From Verrucomicrobiales bacterium (GTDB taxonomy: Bacteria; Verrucomicrobiota; Verrucomicrobiia; Verrucomicrobiales; V1-33), in contig JAGNEJ010000027.1 in assembly GCA_018003315.1 (NCBI GenBank), forward strand, positions 1 to 51,482: 51,482 bases of DNA, given 5' to 3'. Positions within the stretch are counted from its first letter, which is position 1, and the number at the start of each line of letters is the position of its first letter. The notes below the pieces were generated by a model. It was not told the origin of the DNA. It ran no database searches and worked only from the letters and a program-made list of their open reading frames with translations. The position numbers and the translations under genes are program-made. This document shows positions 9,654-19,090 of this stretch, piece after piece.

Positions 9654-12600
9654 ATGAGATCCGCCCGATCCTCCCCGTCGGTTCGTTGCCATGCGCGCTG
9701 TCTGGCCGTCTTCTGGGCGGCGCTGTCGGTTTTGTCAGGAACGCTGCACGGGCAGGAGACGATTCTCCAGTATTTCAATACCTCGTGGCGGGAAATCGAG
9801 GACCGGCTTCCCGAGGTGGCAGAGGCCGGTTATACCGCGCTGTGGCTGCCGCAGCCGGCGAAGGGATGCTCGGGCACCTATTCGGTCGGCTATGATGTGT
9901 TCGACCGTTTTGACCTCGGAGACAAAAACCAGATGGGCACCGTCCGCACCCGCTACGGGACCAAGGCGGAACTGCTTTCCCTGGTGGAAAAGGCACACCG
10001 GCTTGGGCTCCGGGTGTATTTCGACAATGTGATGGCCCACAATGCCGGACCGCTGGACGATGTGCCGGCCGGCACGCTGTTCCCGAGCATACCGGGATTT
10101 GTGCCGGAAGATTTCCACCTGGTGCGGCGCAGCAGCGGTGGCTGGCGCAAGGCCAATGATTCCATCAACTATCAGGACGCCTGGCAGGTGGTGAACCGCA
10201 ATCCGTTCGCCTGGGACATCGCCAACGAAAACGGGGCTTCGTGGTGGGATCCCGCCCTGCCCGGCGGCACCAACACCAGTTTCGACGCCACCGGACAGGC
10301 GGAAGGAAATGACTATCCAAAATGGGCCGGCATCCGCCATCCCGGCCAGCCCTGGCTCTACCCGGACGCCGACCTGACCGTGGCCGCCAACGGCGACGGA
10401 CAGCCGGTGCATCCGTTCGCCAACAAGGAGTCCTGGCAGGACATCGGCTACGGGGTCGGCAGCACGGGAGCGGGCAATGGCAAATTCGACTGGCAGGATG
10501 CCAATGCCAACGGCCAGCATGACGCCGGGGAACTCAGCGAGCCCTTCTCCGATGATGGAGTGGATGCCACCAACCCCTCGCGCCGCACCGTGCAGTGGGG
10601 CTACGGTGACGGCAGGTATAACATGGGCAACATCGTGCCCGAAGATGTCAATGGAATGCTGAACCGGGCGATGCGCTGGATGGTGGACCAGACGTTCTGC
10701 GATGGCTTCCGCCTCGATGCCGTGAAGCATGTGCCAGACTACTTTTTCGGCGCGATGGGCGGCGCGAACAAGGACCGGTCCAATGCGGGCTTTCTCGGCA
10801 GTGCGCAGGAACAGTTCAACATCACCCGCGGTTTCACGGACTGGAGCAACCACCGCGACAGCAATTTCGACGCCACACTGGCGCGCAATGACCTGGTGCT
10901 ATTCGGCGAGCACTTGGGCGCTCCGCCGGGAGTCGATGAATACATTTCCGCCGGCATGCGCATCGCCAATGATGACTTCCTGAACCGGGTCGGCGGCTTC
11001 GGCGGGATCGGAGGCAGTCTGCAGGGCTATGACGTCTCCGGTCTGCACACCAAGGGGGTGAATACGGGGATGATGTATTGCCTGAGCCACGACAACAATT
11101 CCATGCCCGGCAGTGAACGGGGCGCGGCCCACCAGTATATGCTCCTGCGCAGCGGTCTGCCCATCGTTTACACCGACGGTTATAACATTTCCGGAGGGCC
11201 GGATTATTTCCCCAAGCCCGCCTACGTTCCCTTTCTGGGGCAGTATGGGCAAAACTGGGTCACCGGCCCCCTGCGGGCGAGGCGGGATTTCGCCCGGGGC
11301 GTGCAGGCCGGGCGCTGGAGCAGCCAGGATTTTGCGGCGTGGGAGTTTCGCGACAAGAGCGAAAATGCCGGCATGTCCGACGCCGACGCGACAACATTGC
11401 TGGTGCTCATGGCCCGGGCTTACATTTCCGGGCAGGGTCAGCCCGGCGGCTTCACCACGGTGCTGCCGCAGAATGCGATCCTGCGCAACTACAGCCAGCA
11501 TGGTGGGGCCTTTTACGCCTACGTCGGCAATGATGGGAAAATCAAGGAACTCGACGGAAACGGGAATTTCACCCCCAACCAAGTCATCACCCCCAGCGGC
11601 GGATATTTTGCCTTTGCCCCGCCGGTGCCGGAACCAACCCTGGCTTTTGAAGGATCCGACACGGTGCGCCCCATCACCATCCAGCAAAACGGGGTGGACT
11701 GCGCACTGATGGACCACCCGCGCAAGGATGGCAAAAATGGCGATGCCGGCTATGCCCACACCGCCCGCATTCCGCGGGTCACCGATGCCAGCAATCTCAG
11801 CTTCATTGGCCGTGCCGATGGTTCCTGCGTGAACATGCTCCTCAAGCTTGATGGCGGAATGGATGTCAATTCCCAGCTCGGCCTCGGCCCGGCCACCGGA
11901 ACCAGGCGGGACCATCCACCGGATACCGCTCCGGACGACCCTGACGGGATGGACCTGTTTGTCGGCTACGAACAGATGCAGTTCGAACGGCGCATGACGC
12001 AGAAATTTGCTGCGGAAACCACCGGCAGAAACTGCATCGGAAGTCCCGGTGCGGAAACCTGGGAGGTGACCATCGGCCAGGCGGCAGTCACCACCAACCA
12101 GCGCAGCGCAAACACCACCACGAATACGGACACCGCCCACTGGCTGGTGCATGATCCGCGGGCCGGGCACGATCTCGACGGCACCCTGCAGTTCCATCCT
12201 CCCCCGCAATCCGCCGCCAACCAGCCGCTCACCGTGGTGGTGCAGCTGGGCTATGCAGCGGACTCCATTGGCAGCGTCAAGATTTACTACACCACTGACG
12301 GCGCGAGTTACCCGGAAGGCAGCGGCAACAAGGGGCGCGGCAGCACCCAGGTGGTGAGCCTGACAAAAGTGCAGAATGGCACGCCGGATGCCACTGGCAC
12401 GCCGGAATGGTGGCGCGGCACCCTGCCGGCCCTGTCAGCCGGGACCAGGCTGCGCTACAAGATCGGCGGCTACACTCTGACTGCGGCGGACCGCTATCCC
12501 TCCTCAATGGATGAGGTTCGCAAGAAAGAGCGCATGGAAAGCATTTTCCGCATCACCGGCTTCAACGGCAGCACCGTGATCCACTACCCTCACAACGACA

Positions 12601-13835
12601 AGGGAGTCCAGGCGACCGGTTTGAAGGATGGCCTCCACATGGTGCGGACCCGGGCGTTTCTTTCCCGCAATGGAAAGGCCTCGCTCTACAAAACGACTGC
12701 ACAGACGTTCTACATGGACCAGCAGCGTCCGCAGGGCCTCATCAAGTTCCCCGCCAACAACGGCGACATCATCGGCGGAAACAGCTACGGTGTGGTGGTT
12801 CTGACCGACGATCAGACGCGGGAAGTCTGGCACCAGATCCAGGACACCAGCGGCACCACCGCTTGGGCAAAAGCCAGCGAAGTGAATCCGCCGGCCAACG
12901 CTGCAGGCACCGGTTACACGCGGGAGTGGCGTTTGGATTACAAAAACATCCCCACCAGCGGCACCGCCAACATTCTGGTGCGGCTCAAGGAGCTTTCATC
13001 CTCCACGGACAACAGCCTCAGCGACACCGCCGGTCATTTCACCACCCTGACACGAACCGTGGACACCGGCCACCCGACCAATTTCCGCATTCGCTATCCG
13101 GAAACGGCCGGAGAGGTGGTTTCCGCAGCCTACACGATGAAGGTGTATTTCGACAAATCCCTCGGCTACACCGGAGGGGGTGCGGAGATTCCCGAAAGCC
13201 AGCTTCTTTCTGAATTCAGCATTTACATTGGCAGCGTGGTCAGCGGCCAGTCGGACGGAGAGGTGCTGCAGCCGCGGGCCGGATACACCTTCATCCGTCA
13301 CGAAACCGGAACCGAAAGCGCCGTCGCCTGGAGCTTCCCGAACCTTTACAATGGCGATCCCGATTTCCTGCATCATGTCAGGGCCACGCACCAGCGGGGG
13401 GCGGTCACCCTGAGTGACGACATCACGGTGCGGGCTGCAGTGGGGCCGGCGGCAGATGCGGACAACGACGGGCTGCCGGACTACTGGGAAGGAGTGCACG
13501 GACTGGACCGCAACAACCCGGATGGTGCCCAGGGCGCGGGTGGAGACCCCGATGGCGACGGCATCTCGAACCTGGCGGAGTTTCTTTTTGATCTCAGCCC
13601 CGCCGTCACCGACCTGACGCCGCTGTTGACGGTCGCGCCCGCCGCGCCAGGGGCCTATGATCTGGCGTTTCCCTGCATCCCCAACCGCACCTACCGCTTG
13701 TTCACCTCCACGGACCTTCAGACCTGGCAGCAGGTGGGCAATGCAGCGACCGTCAGCCTGCCGCAGGTGGTGCACTGGACGCACTCCACCAGCCAGCCGC
13801 GCCGCTATTATCGAATGCAGGTTTCCCTGCCGTGA
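9654..13835 (+). CDS. Large secreted GH13 (alpha-amylase family) protein
   Basis: 1393 residues with an N-terminal export signal ending near LSGTLHGQ. The catalytic (beta/alpha)8 domain starts at once (ILQYFNTSWREIEDRLPEVAEAGYTALWLPQP). GH13 motifs: region I DNVMAH; region II GFRLDAVKH with nucleophile Asp355; region III LFGEH with acid/base Glu419; region IV LSHDNN with Asp480. All three catalytic residues are present, so an active alpha-glucan hydrolase or transglycosylase is likely; the exact substrate is not deducible. A Ca-site-like insertion DANANGQHDAGE lies near 282-293. Residues about 660-1250 are beta-rich and unassigned. The C-terminus has DADNDGLPD and DPDGDGISN Ca-binding loops, then a module ending RRYYRMQVSLP that is shared with three other secreted proteins here. 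Confidence 0.9.
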   Translation: MRSARSSPSVRCHARCLAVFWAALSVLSGTLHGQETILQYFNTSWREIEDRLPEVAEAGYTALWLPQPAKGCSGTYSVGYDVFDRFDLGDKNQMGTVRTRYGTKAELLSLVEKAHRLGLRVYFDNVMAHNAGPLDDVPAGTLFPSIPGFVPEDFHLVRRSSGGWRKANDSINYQDAWQVVNRNPFAWDIANENGASWWDPALPGGTNTSFDATGQAEGNDYPKWAGIRHPGQPWLYPDADLTVAANGDGQPVHPFANKESWQDIGYGVGSTGAGNGKFDWQDANANGQHDAGELSEPFSDDGVDATNPSRRTVQWGYGDGRYNMGNIVPEDVNGMLNRAMRWMVDQTFCDGFRLDAVKHVPDYFFGAMGGANKDRSNAGFLGSAQEQFNITRGFTDWSNHRDSNFDATLARNDLVLFGEHLGAPPGVDEYISAGMRIANDDFLNRVGGFGGIGGSLQGYDVSGLHTKGVNTGMMYCLSHDNNSMPGSERGAAHQYMLLRSGLPIVYTDGYNISGGPDYFPKPAYVPFLGQYGQNWVTGPLRARRDFARGVQAGRWSSQDFAAWEFRDKSENAGMSDADATTLLVLMARAYISGQGQPGGFTTVLPQNAILRNYSQHGGAFYAYVGNDGKIKELDGNGNFTPNQVITPSGGYFAFAPPVPEPTLAFEGSDTVRPITIQQNGVDCALMDHPRKDGKNGDAGYAHTARIPRVTDASNLSFIGRADGSCVNMLLKLDGGMDVNSQLGLGPATGTRRDHPPDTAPDDPDGMDLFVGYEQMQFERRMTQKFAAETTGRNCIGSPGAETWEVTIGQAAVTTNQRSANTTTNTDTAHWLVHDPRAGHDLDGTLQFHPPPQSAANQPLTVVVQLGYAADSIGSVKIYYTTDGASYPEGSGNKGRGSTQVVSLTKVQNGTPDATGTPEWWRGTLPALSAGTRLRYKIGGYTLTAADRYPSSMDEVRKKERMESIFRITGFNGSTVIHYPHNDKGVQATGLKDGLHMVRTRAFLSRNGKASLYKTTAQTFYMDQQRPQGLIKFPANNGDIIGGNSYGVVVLTDDQTREVWHQIQDTSGTTAWAKASEVNPPANAAGTGYTREWRLDYKNIPTSGTANILVRLKELSSSTDNSLSDTAGHFTTLTRTVDTGHPTNFRIRYPETAGEVVSAAYTMKVYFDKSLGYTGGGAEIPESQLLSEFSIYIGSVVSGQSDGEVLQPRAGYTFIRHETGTESAVAWSFPNLYNGDPDFLHHVRATHQRGAVTLSDDITVRAAVGPAADADNDGLPDYWEGVHGLDRNNPDGAQGAGGDPDGDGISNLAEFLFDLSPAVTDLTPLLTVAPAAPGAYDLAFPCIPNRTYRLFTSTDLQTWQQVGNAATVSLPQVVHWTHSTSQPRRYYRMQVSLP

Positions 13836-13859
13836 GCAATTCCCAGCCAATCCTCCCGT

Positions 13860-14663
13860 TCAAGGCACCGGACGGTTGCGGGTGTCCCTGGTGCGGCGGC
13901 CAAGGGCATCGGAGACGCGGTTCCAGGCCTTGAGCGCGATTTCCCGCGCAGTCATGGGATCGGTGACGGAAAAGAGCGCCTTGCGCAGCTTCATCGACCG
14001 GGTCCGGTGGTGCAGGATGCGCGCCGCCGGCCAAAGTCCCCGGCTCTTCATTTCGCCCACCATGATGCCGCGGACATTGTAAACGGTGTTTGGAAAGGTT
14101 CCCAGCCGGATGCCGCTCGCCGCCGCTGCTCCTTCCCGGACGATTTTGTTGAAATAATCCTGGTCGCAGTTGTGGCCGGCCCACATGTCCGCCGGGTCCT
14201 GGGCGCGAACCGCCCGCTCCCAGCACTCCAGAAAGGCCCGAGTCTGCGGAGAATTGTTGTAGAGCAGCACTCCGGTGTTGTAGTCGTTCGGTTTGACCAG
14301 ATTCAGCAGCCGCGGCGGACGCTTCGACCAGTCGGCTTCGAACATGTTCGCAACCGCAAAGTCCATTTCCCGCAGAAAGTCGAAAATCGGCGTCACTGAC
14401 CCCAGCACCGTGGTGTCGGTATCCAGAAACAGGGTTTCCGGATAGGGGCTTTGGCGGAGAACCATCACTTTTTGTTTCAGCGGATGCTCCCGCTCATCCA
14501 TCGCCACATAGTCGCACTTCGCGCTGCGCGGCGGAGCGAATTTCGAAAACACCGTCACCGGCAAATCCGGTTCATGGCTGCGCAGGCTCCGCAGGGAGGT
14601 CAGCAATTCCCCGAGGTAACTCCGCCCGCCGCTGGCCAGGTAAATGACTCCCCTTCCGTTCAT
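13860..14663 (-). CDS. GT8-like nucleotide-sugar glycosyltransferase
   Basis: 267 residues from the ATG at 14661-14663 (MNGRGVIYLASGG); a 25-codon upstream extension is less plausible because the GT-A fold begins right at this Met. Features: an N-terminal Rossmann-like strand IYLASGG, a LFLDTDTTV strand with the DxD metal-binding motif (Asp81, Asp83), YNTGVLLYNN and NCDQDYFNK, as in GT8 and related families that transfer sugars from UDP-sugars. There is no signal peptide or membrane helix, so it is cytoplasmic. It is convergent with the GH13 gene (24 bp between stops) and divergent from the TrhO-RluA fusion. Acceptor and sugar are unknown. Confidence 0.75.
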   Translation of the reverse strand: MNGRGVIYLASGGRSYLGELLTSLRSLRSHEPDLPVTVFSKFAPPRSAKCDYVAMDEREHPLKQKVMVLRQSPYPETLFLDTDTTVLGSVTPIFDFLREMDFAVANMFEADWSKRPPRLLNLVKPNDYNTGVLLYNNSPQTRAFLECWERAVRAQDPADMWAGHNCDQDYFNKIVREGAAAASGIRLGTFPNTVYNVRGIMVGEMKSRGLWPAARILHHRTRSMKLRKALFSVTDPMTAREIALKAWNRVSDALGRRTRDTRNRPVP

Positions 14664-14861
14664 GGTTGAATCGTGAAATTTCTGGGAAAAATGCGCTCCA
14701 TGTTTTGCGGAGGCTATGGCAATTCTAAAATTCCGCAATCAGGATTCGGAAATGTGCAAAAATCTCGAAAGTGGGAGAATCTGGAGCAGGAATGTGACAC
14801 TCTCCGCAAACACGAAACGGAATCCCCTTTCTGCGCCGCAGAGGAAAATCCATGAAAGCAC

Positions 14862-16688
14862 ATGAGCCAGCCACCCCCGGTCACCAACATCGCCGGATAT
14901 AAATTCGCCACGCTGACGGACCTGCAGCCGCTGCGCGAGCGGCTGCGCAGTGCCTGCAAGGGCTGGGGGTTGCGCGGAACCATTCTGCTGAGCACCGAGG
15001 GGATTAATCTGTTCCTCGCCGGGACGGAGGCGTCGGTGGCGCTGCTGCTGGAGGAACTGCGGTGCATTCCGGGACTGGAGGACCTGGAGGTCAAACGCAG
15101 CCAGAGCGACGCCCAGCCGTTTTCCCGGATGCTGGTCCGCATCAAAAGGGAAATCATTGCGTTCGGAGTGCCGGGAATCGATCCTGCCAAACGCACCTCA
15201 CCGAAACTCGCGGCGCAGACGCTGCGCCAGTGGCTGGACGAGGGACGCGACCTGGTGCTGCTGGACACCCGCAACGACTATGAAGTGAAGCTGGGCACAT
15301 TTCGCGGTGCCGTGCCCATTGGCATCCATCACTTCCGCGATTTCCCGGAGGCCGTGCGCAGACTTCCTGACGAGTGGAAGCACAAGCCCGTGGTCATGTT
15401 CTGCACCGGTGGCATCCGGTGCGAAAAAGCGGGACCATTCATGGAACGCGAGGGGTTTGAAACGATCCTTCAGTTGGAGGGCGGAATTCTGAAGTATTTC
15501 GAGGAAGTCGGCGGAGCACACTATGACGGAGAGTGCTTTGTCTTCGACCAGCGGGTGGGGCTGGATCCGCAGCTGGCGGAAACGCACGCCACGCAGTGCT
15601 TCCATTGTCTGGCCCCGCTGACCGAGTCGGACCAGCAGTCGCCCCGCTACCGCCCTGGCGTCTGCTGCCCGCATTGCTGGCAGGATCCGGCACAGGAGAC
15701 GGCGCAGCGGCTGCAGCAGCGCCACGCCGCCCTGCTGCGGGTGACCACACCGCTTCCGGGCAGCATTCCGGGAACGAACATCCGCCCACTCAACGTGCCG
15801 GCTGCCTGCGACGGCTGGACGGTCCGGGAAATGCTGCTTGGCCTGTTTCCCCATGTCAGGCCCGAACAGTGGGAGGAAATGACCGCGCTGGGACATCTGC
15901 AGGACGCAAAGGAACGCCCGCTGGTCCTAACCGATGTCGTCCGCGCCGGTCAGCGGCTGCGGCGCATCACCCCGCTGACGGTGGAGCCGGACGTGAGCGC
16001 GGCCATTCGCATTCTGCACGAAGACCAGGCACTGGTGGTGGTCGACAAACCCGCTCCGCTGCCGATGCACCCGTGCGGACGCTGCCAGCGCAACACCCTC
16101 CAGCACTTTCTGGCGCAGGTCTATCGCCCGCAAAAGCCGCGCCCCGCACACCGGCTGGACGCCAACACCACGGGAGTCGCCGTCCTGTGCCGCACCCGGC
16201 AGTTTGCCTCACTGGTGCAGCGGCAGTTCAGCGCAGGCACGGTGGAAAAGCGCTATCTTGCCAGGGTGCAGGGGCACCCGGAAGCGGATCAATTCACCGG
16301 TGATGCTCCCATCGGCTCTGCTCCCGGCGCCGCGGGCTCCCGCGGAATCGACACGGCGGCCGGACTGGCTGCGCGGACCTCCTTCACCGTGCTGGAACGC
16401 TGCAGCGACGGCACAGCACTGGTGGAAGCCGTCCCGCATACCGGCCGGACAAACCAAATCCGCCTGCACCTGCGGCAAGCCGGTCATCCGGTATGCGGTG
16501 ACCGGATCTACACTCCCGGGGAAGCGCCGTCTGGAGGCGCATTTTCCCTCGGGATCGGAGATCCGCCGCTGTGCCTCCACGCGTGGGAGTTGGGGTTTGT
16601 CCATCCCCTGACACGGCAGCCGGTCCGCTTTGCCGCGCCACCTCCGGAGTGGGCGCAGCAGCATTCCAGGCAGGTCGTCGGGAATTGA
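14862..16688 (+). CDS. TrhO (rhodanese tRNA U34 hydroxylase) fused to RluA-type pseudouridine synthase
   Basis: 608 residues. The first 300 or so match TrhO/YceA (UPF0176): an N-terminal ferredoxin-like region (GTILLSTEGINLFLAG), a rhodanese domain (LLDTRNDYEVKLGTF) with catalytic Cys181 in CTGGIRCEKA, then LEGGILKYFEEV and a Cys-rich tail (CFHC and CCPHC). TrhO makes 5-hydroxyuridine at tRNA position 34 from prephenate-independent oxygen chemistry. Residues about 315-370 look S4-like, and 385-595 are an RluA-family pseudouridine synthase with HRLDANTTGV (catalytic Asp433), HTGRTNQIRLHL and HPVCGDRIY. Both catalytic residues are kept, so one polypeptide may carry two RNA-modifying activities. 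GAGGA sits 16 nt upstream of the ATG, further than usual. The rhomboid-like gene starts 40 bp downstream and is probably co-transcribed. Confidence 0.88.
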   Translation: MSQPPPVTNIAGYKFATLTDLQPLRERLRSACKGWGLRGTILLSTEGINLFLAGTEASVALLLEELRCIPGLEDLEVKRSQSDAQPFSRMLVRIKREIIAFGVPGIDPAKRTSPKLAAQTLRQWLDEGRDLVLLDTRNDYEVKLGTFRGAVPIGIHHFRDFPEAVRRLPDEWKHKPVVMFCTGGIRCEKAGPFMEREGFETILQLEGGILKYFEEVGGAHYDGECFVFDQRVGLDPQLAETHATQCFHCLAPLTESDQQSPRYRPGVCCPHCWQDPAQETAQRLQQRHAALLRVTTPLPGSIPGTNIRPLNVPAACDGWTVREMLLGLFPHVRPEQWEEMTALGHLQDAKERPLVLTDVVRAGQRLRRITPLTVEPDVSAAIRILHEDQALVVVDKPAPLPMHPCGRCQRNTLQHFLAQVYRPQKPRPAHRLDANTTGVAVLCRTRQFASLVQRQFSAGTVEKRYLARVQGHPEADQFTGDAPIGSAPGAAGSRGIDTAAGLAARTSFTVLERCSDGTALVEAVPHTGRTNQIRLHLRQAGHPVCGDRIYTPGEAPSGGAFSLGIGDPPLCLHAWELGFVHPLTRQPVRFAAPPPEWAQQHSRQVVGN

Positions 16689-16728
16689 TCGTTGCCATCG
16701 CCCCACGGCTCGGTTCATTGCGCGGCTC

Positions 16729-17511
16729 ATGGCATTACTGGACCGATTGGAACGGAAATTCGGACGCTTCGGCATTCCGGGGTTGCTGCGCATTGTGGCC
16801 GGCCTGCAGGCGCTGGTCTTTGTGCTTTACCTGGTGCTGCCAGAGGATCGCAAGCAGGACTTCCTGGAATTGCTGCTGTTGGATCCGCAGAAGGTGCTGC
16901 GTGGGGAAATCTGGCGTCTGGTGACCTTCTGTGTGGTGCCGCGCTCTTTCCACGTCCTGTGGACGATCTTTATCGTGCTCATCCTCATCTGGATCGGCGA
17001 CCTGCTGGAGCAGGCCTGGGGGAGTTTTCGGCTCACTCTCTACTACTTTTCCTCCGTGGCGCTGCTGGCGATTGTCGCCCTGCTGGGATACCCCAGCTAT
17101 TTCTACGCCAGTTCCCTGCTCTACGAAAACGTCTTCCTCGCGTTTGCCTTCATGTTTCCGCTGATGACCATCAACCTCTACGGAATTCTGCCCGTGCAGG
17201 CCCGGTGGCTGGGTTTGTTGGCAGGAGGAATGCTCTGCTACCAGTTCATCACCCTGCCGCCGCTGCGCATCCCCATCCTCGCCTCCCAGTTGAATTTTCT
17301 GGTTTTCGTGGCGCCCACCGTTTGGAACAACCTGCGCCGCCGCTCCTCCACCCGGGCGCGTCGAACGGAATTCCACGCCCGGCAACTGCCTGACGACGGA
17401 CACTTTTCCCGGTGCCACGCCTGCGGACGCACCGACGCCACCCATCCCGAACTCGATTTCCGCGTGGCGGCAGACGGCGAAGAATACTGCGCCGAACACC
17501 TGCCAAAGTGA
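16729..17511 (+). CDS. Rhomboid-like polytopic membrane protein with C-terminal zinc-ribbon-like tail
   Basis: 260 residues from ATG 16729; the frame extends upstream into the previous gene, but the later start avoids that overlap. About six membrane helices are visible (near 19-38, 75-95, 100-120, 130-150, 160-178, 185-205). The LRGEIWRLVTFCVVP segment before helix 2 recalls the rhomboid/Derlin layout. The rhomboid protease motif GxSG and its partner His are not seen, so it is probably a non-catalytic relative. The soluble C-terminus carries CHACGR and, 20 residues on, CAEH: a CxxC...CxxH zinc-ribbon-like set. Function unknown. Family assignment is moderate. Confidence 0.6.
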   Translation: MALLDRLERKFGRFGIPGLLRIVAGLQALVFVLYLVLPEDRKQDFLELLLLDPQKVLRGEIWRLVTFCVVPRSFHVLWTIFIVLILIWIGDLLEQAWGSFRLTLYYFSSVALLAIVALLGYPSYFYASSLLYENVFLAFAFMFPLMTINLYGILPVQARWLGLLAGGMLCYQFITLPPLRIPILASQLNFLVFVAPTVWNNLRRRSSTRARRTEFHARQLPDDGHFSRCHACGRTDATHPELDFRVAADGEEYCAEHLPK

Positions 17512-17671
17512 GCCCCAGGGGCCAGTCCGGCGACAACGAATGCTGCTGCGCTGCGCGTTGGTTTGGCATTCCAAAGCGCGTTCGCTCGAGCCAGAATTCC
17601 GAAAGGATGGCAGCCTGCAGCCGGTGGTGGAGCGCAACGCCATGCATGGAATTCCGGCGGCGGATATTTCA

Positions 17672-17699
17672 TTGACCCCCCGGTTGATGGTCCTAAAGT
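17672..17699 (+). promoter_or_regulatory. Putative promoter of kamA-like gene
   Basis: TTGACC (17672-17677) and TAAAGT (17694-17699) with a 16-bp spacer. If used, transcription would begin near 17706, past the in-frame ATG at 17687, which supports translation from ATG 17723. Confidence 0.45.
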
Positions 17700-17722
17700 T
17701 CCCACACCTCATCCCACGCGAA

Positions 17723-18922
17723 ATGCAAGCACCCGACCGTCAGGTCCACCCTGACAGAGACTTCAAGTCCCACGCCCCCGGTCATTGGCCAGACATCAGC
17801 CCTGAACAATGGAATGACCACGGATGGCAGTTGCGCAACCGCCTGACCACCCTGGCACATCTGGAGCAGCGCATGCCCCTCACCCAGGAGGAACGCGCCG
17901 GCATCCTGCTCACCGGGCACAAGCTCGCCCTCGCGATTACGCCCCATTTTTTCAACCTCATCGACACCAGCGATCCCGGCTGCCCCATCCGCCGCCAGGT
18001 CATCCCCAGGGTGGAGGAAAGCCTGACGGCGTCCGATGAAATGGCCGACCCCTGCGGCGAGGACAGCCACATGCCGGTTCCCGGGCTCGTCCACCGCTAT
18101 CCCGACCGCGTGCTCTTCCTCGTCACCGACCGCTGCGCCAGCTACTGCCGCTACTGCACCCGCAGCCGCGTCGTCAGCGGCGTGGGGGAACAGGAACTGC
18201 ACACTGAATTCGACGCCGCCTTCCGCTACCTCCAGGAGCACTCGGAGATCCGCGACGTGCTGCTTTCCGGCGGCGACGCCCTGCTGCTTTCCGATTCCAA
18301 GCTCGACAGCCTGCTGCGCCGCCTCCGTTCCATCGACCACATCGAGTTCATCCGCATTGGCACCCGCGTTCCCATTTTCCTGCCGCAGCGCATCACGCCC
18401 GCCCACTGTGCCATGCTCGCGCGTCACCATCCGCTCTGGATGAGCGTGCACATCAACCACCCTCGCGAAATCACCACCGAAGTGCGCGACGCCCTCGCCC
18501 GGCTGGCCGACCACGGCATTCCCCTGGGCAACCAGAGCGTCCTCCTCCAGGGAGTCAACGACGACCTCCCCACCATGACTGCGCTGGTGCATAAACTCCT
18601 GCGCAGCCGGGTGCGGCCCTACTACCTCTACCAGTGCGACCTCATCACCGGTTCCTCCCACCTGCGCACCAGCATCAGCCGCGGGCTGGAAATCATTGAA
18701 GGCCTCCGCGGCCACACCTCGGGCTATGCCGTTCCGCAGTATGTCATCGACGCCCCCGGCGGCGGCGGCAAAGTTCCCGTGAACCCCGAATACATCCTGC
18801 ACCGTGACGGGGAACGCACCTTGATCCGCAACTACGAAGGACACGTCTTCACCTATCCCGAACCCGCAGTGGTCCCCGCTGCCGGTGAACTCATCCCTGT
18901 CGCTGGCAAATCAGATTCCTGA
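17723..18922 (+). CDS. kamA: Lysine 2,3-aminomutase-family radical SAM enzyme
   Basis: 399 residues from ATG 17723; in-frame ATGs at 17687 and 17540 are possible but the first lies inside the likely promoter. A radical-SAM CxxxCxxC (Cys138, Cys142, Cys145 in CASYCRYCTR) binds the 4Fe-4S cluster. The C-terminus has EGLRGHTSGYAVPQYVIDAP with Asp343, then GGGGKVPVNP with PLP-binding Lys350. These match KamA-type enzymes that convert L-lysine to L-beta-lysine, and the long C-terminal part argues against the shorter EF-P modifying EpmB. Physiological uses include lysine catabolism, the osmolyte N-epsilon-acetyl-beta-lysine, or EF-P modification. No acetyltransferase (AblB), lysine-fermentation or EF-P gene is in the window, so the role is open. 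Confidence 0.88.
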   Translation: MQAPDRQVHPDRDFKSHAPGHWPDISPEQWNDHGWQLRNRLTTLAHLEQRMPLTQEERAGILLTGHKLALAITPHFFNLIDTSDPGCPIRRQVIPRVEESLTASDEMADPCGEDSHMPVPGLVHRYPDRVLFLVTDRCASYCRYCTRSRVVSGVGEQELHTEFDAAFRYLQEHSEIRDVLLSGGDALLLSDSKLDSLLRRLRSIDHIEFIRIGTRVPIFLPQRITPAHCAMLARHHPLWMSVHINHPREITTEVRDALARLADHGIPLGNQSVLLQGVNDDLPTMTALVHKLLRSRVRPYYLYQCDLITGSSHLRTSISRGLEIIEGLRGHTSGYAVPQYVIDAPGGGGKVPVNPEYILHRDGERTLIRNYEGHVFTYPEPAVVPAAGELIPVAGKSDS

Positions 18923-19036
18923 TGCAGCCAGCGCTGGCGGTGTGGCCGGCGGGGAGGGATTGGAACGCGGCCCCAAGCCTGTGTGGTTCCTGCGCCACCG
19001 GGCGAATGTTGCGTCGTTCCGAATTCAAAACAGGTA

Positions 19037-19065
19037 TTGATGGATTGCGCGCAAATCGGTATTCT
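19037..19065 (+). promoter_or_regulatory. Putative promoter of lectin/LamG gene
   Basis: TTGATG (19037-19042), a 17-bp spacer, and TATTCT (19060-19065), giving a leader of about 20 nt before ATG 19091. Confidence 0.4.
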
Positions 19066-19090
19066 TGCGGATGCCTTAACCGCAATCGCC

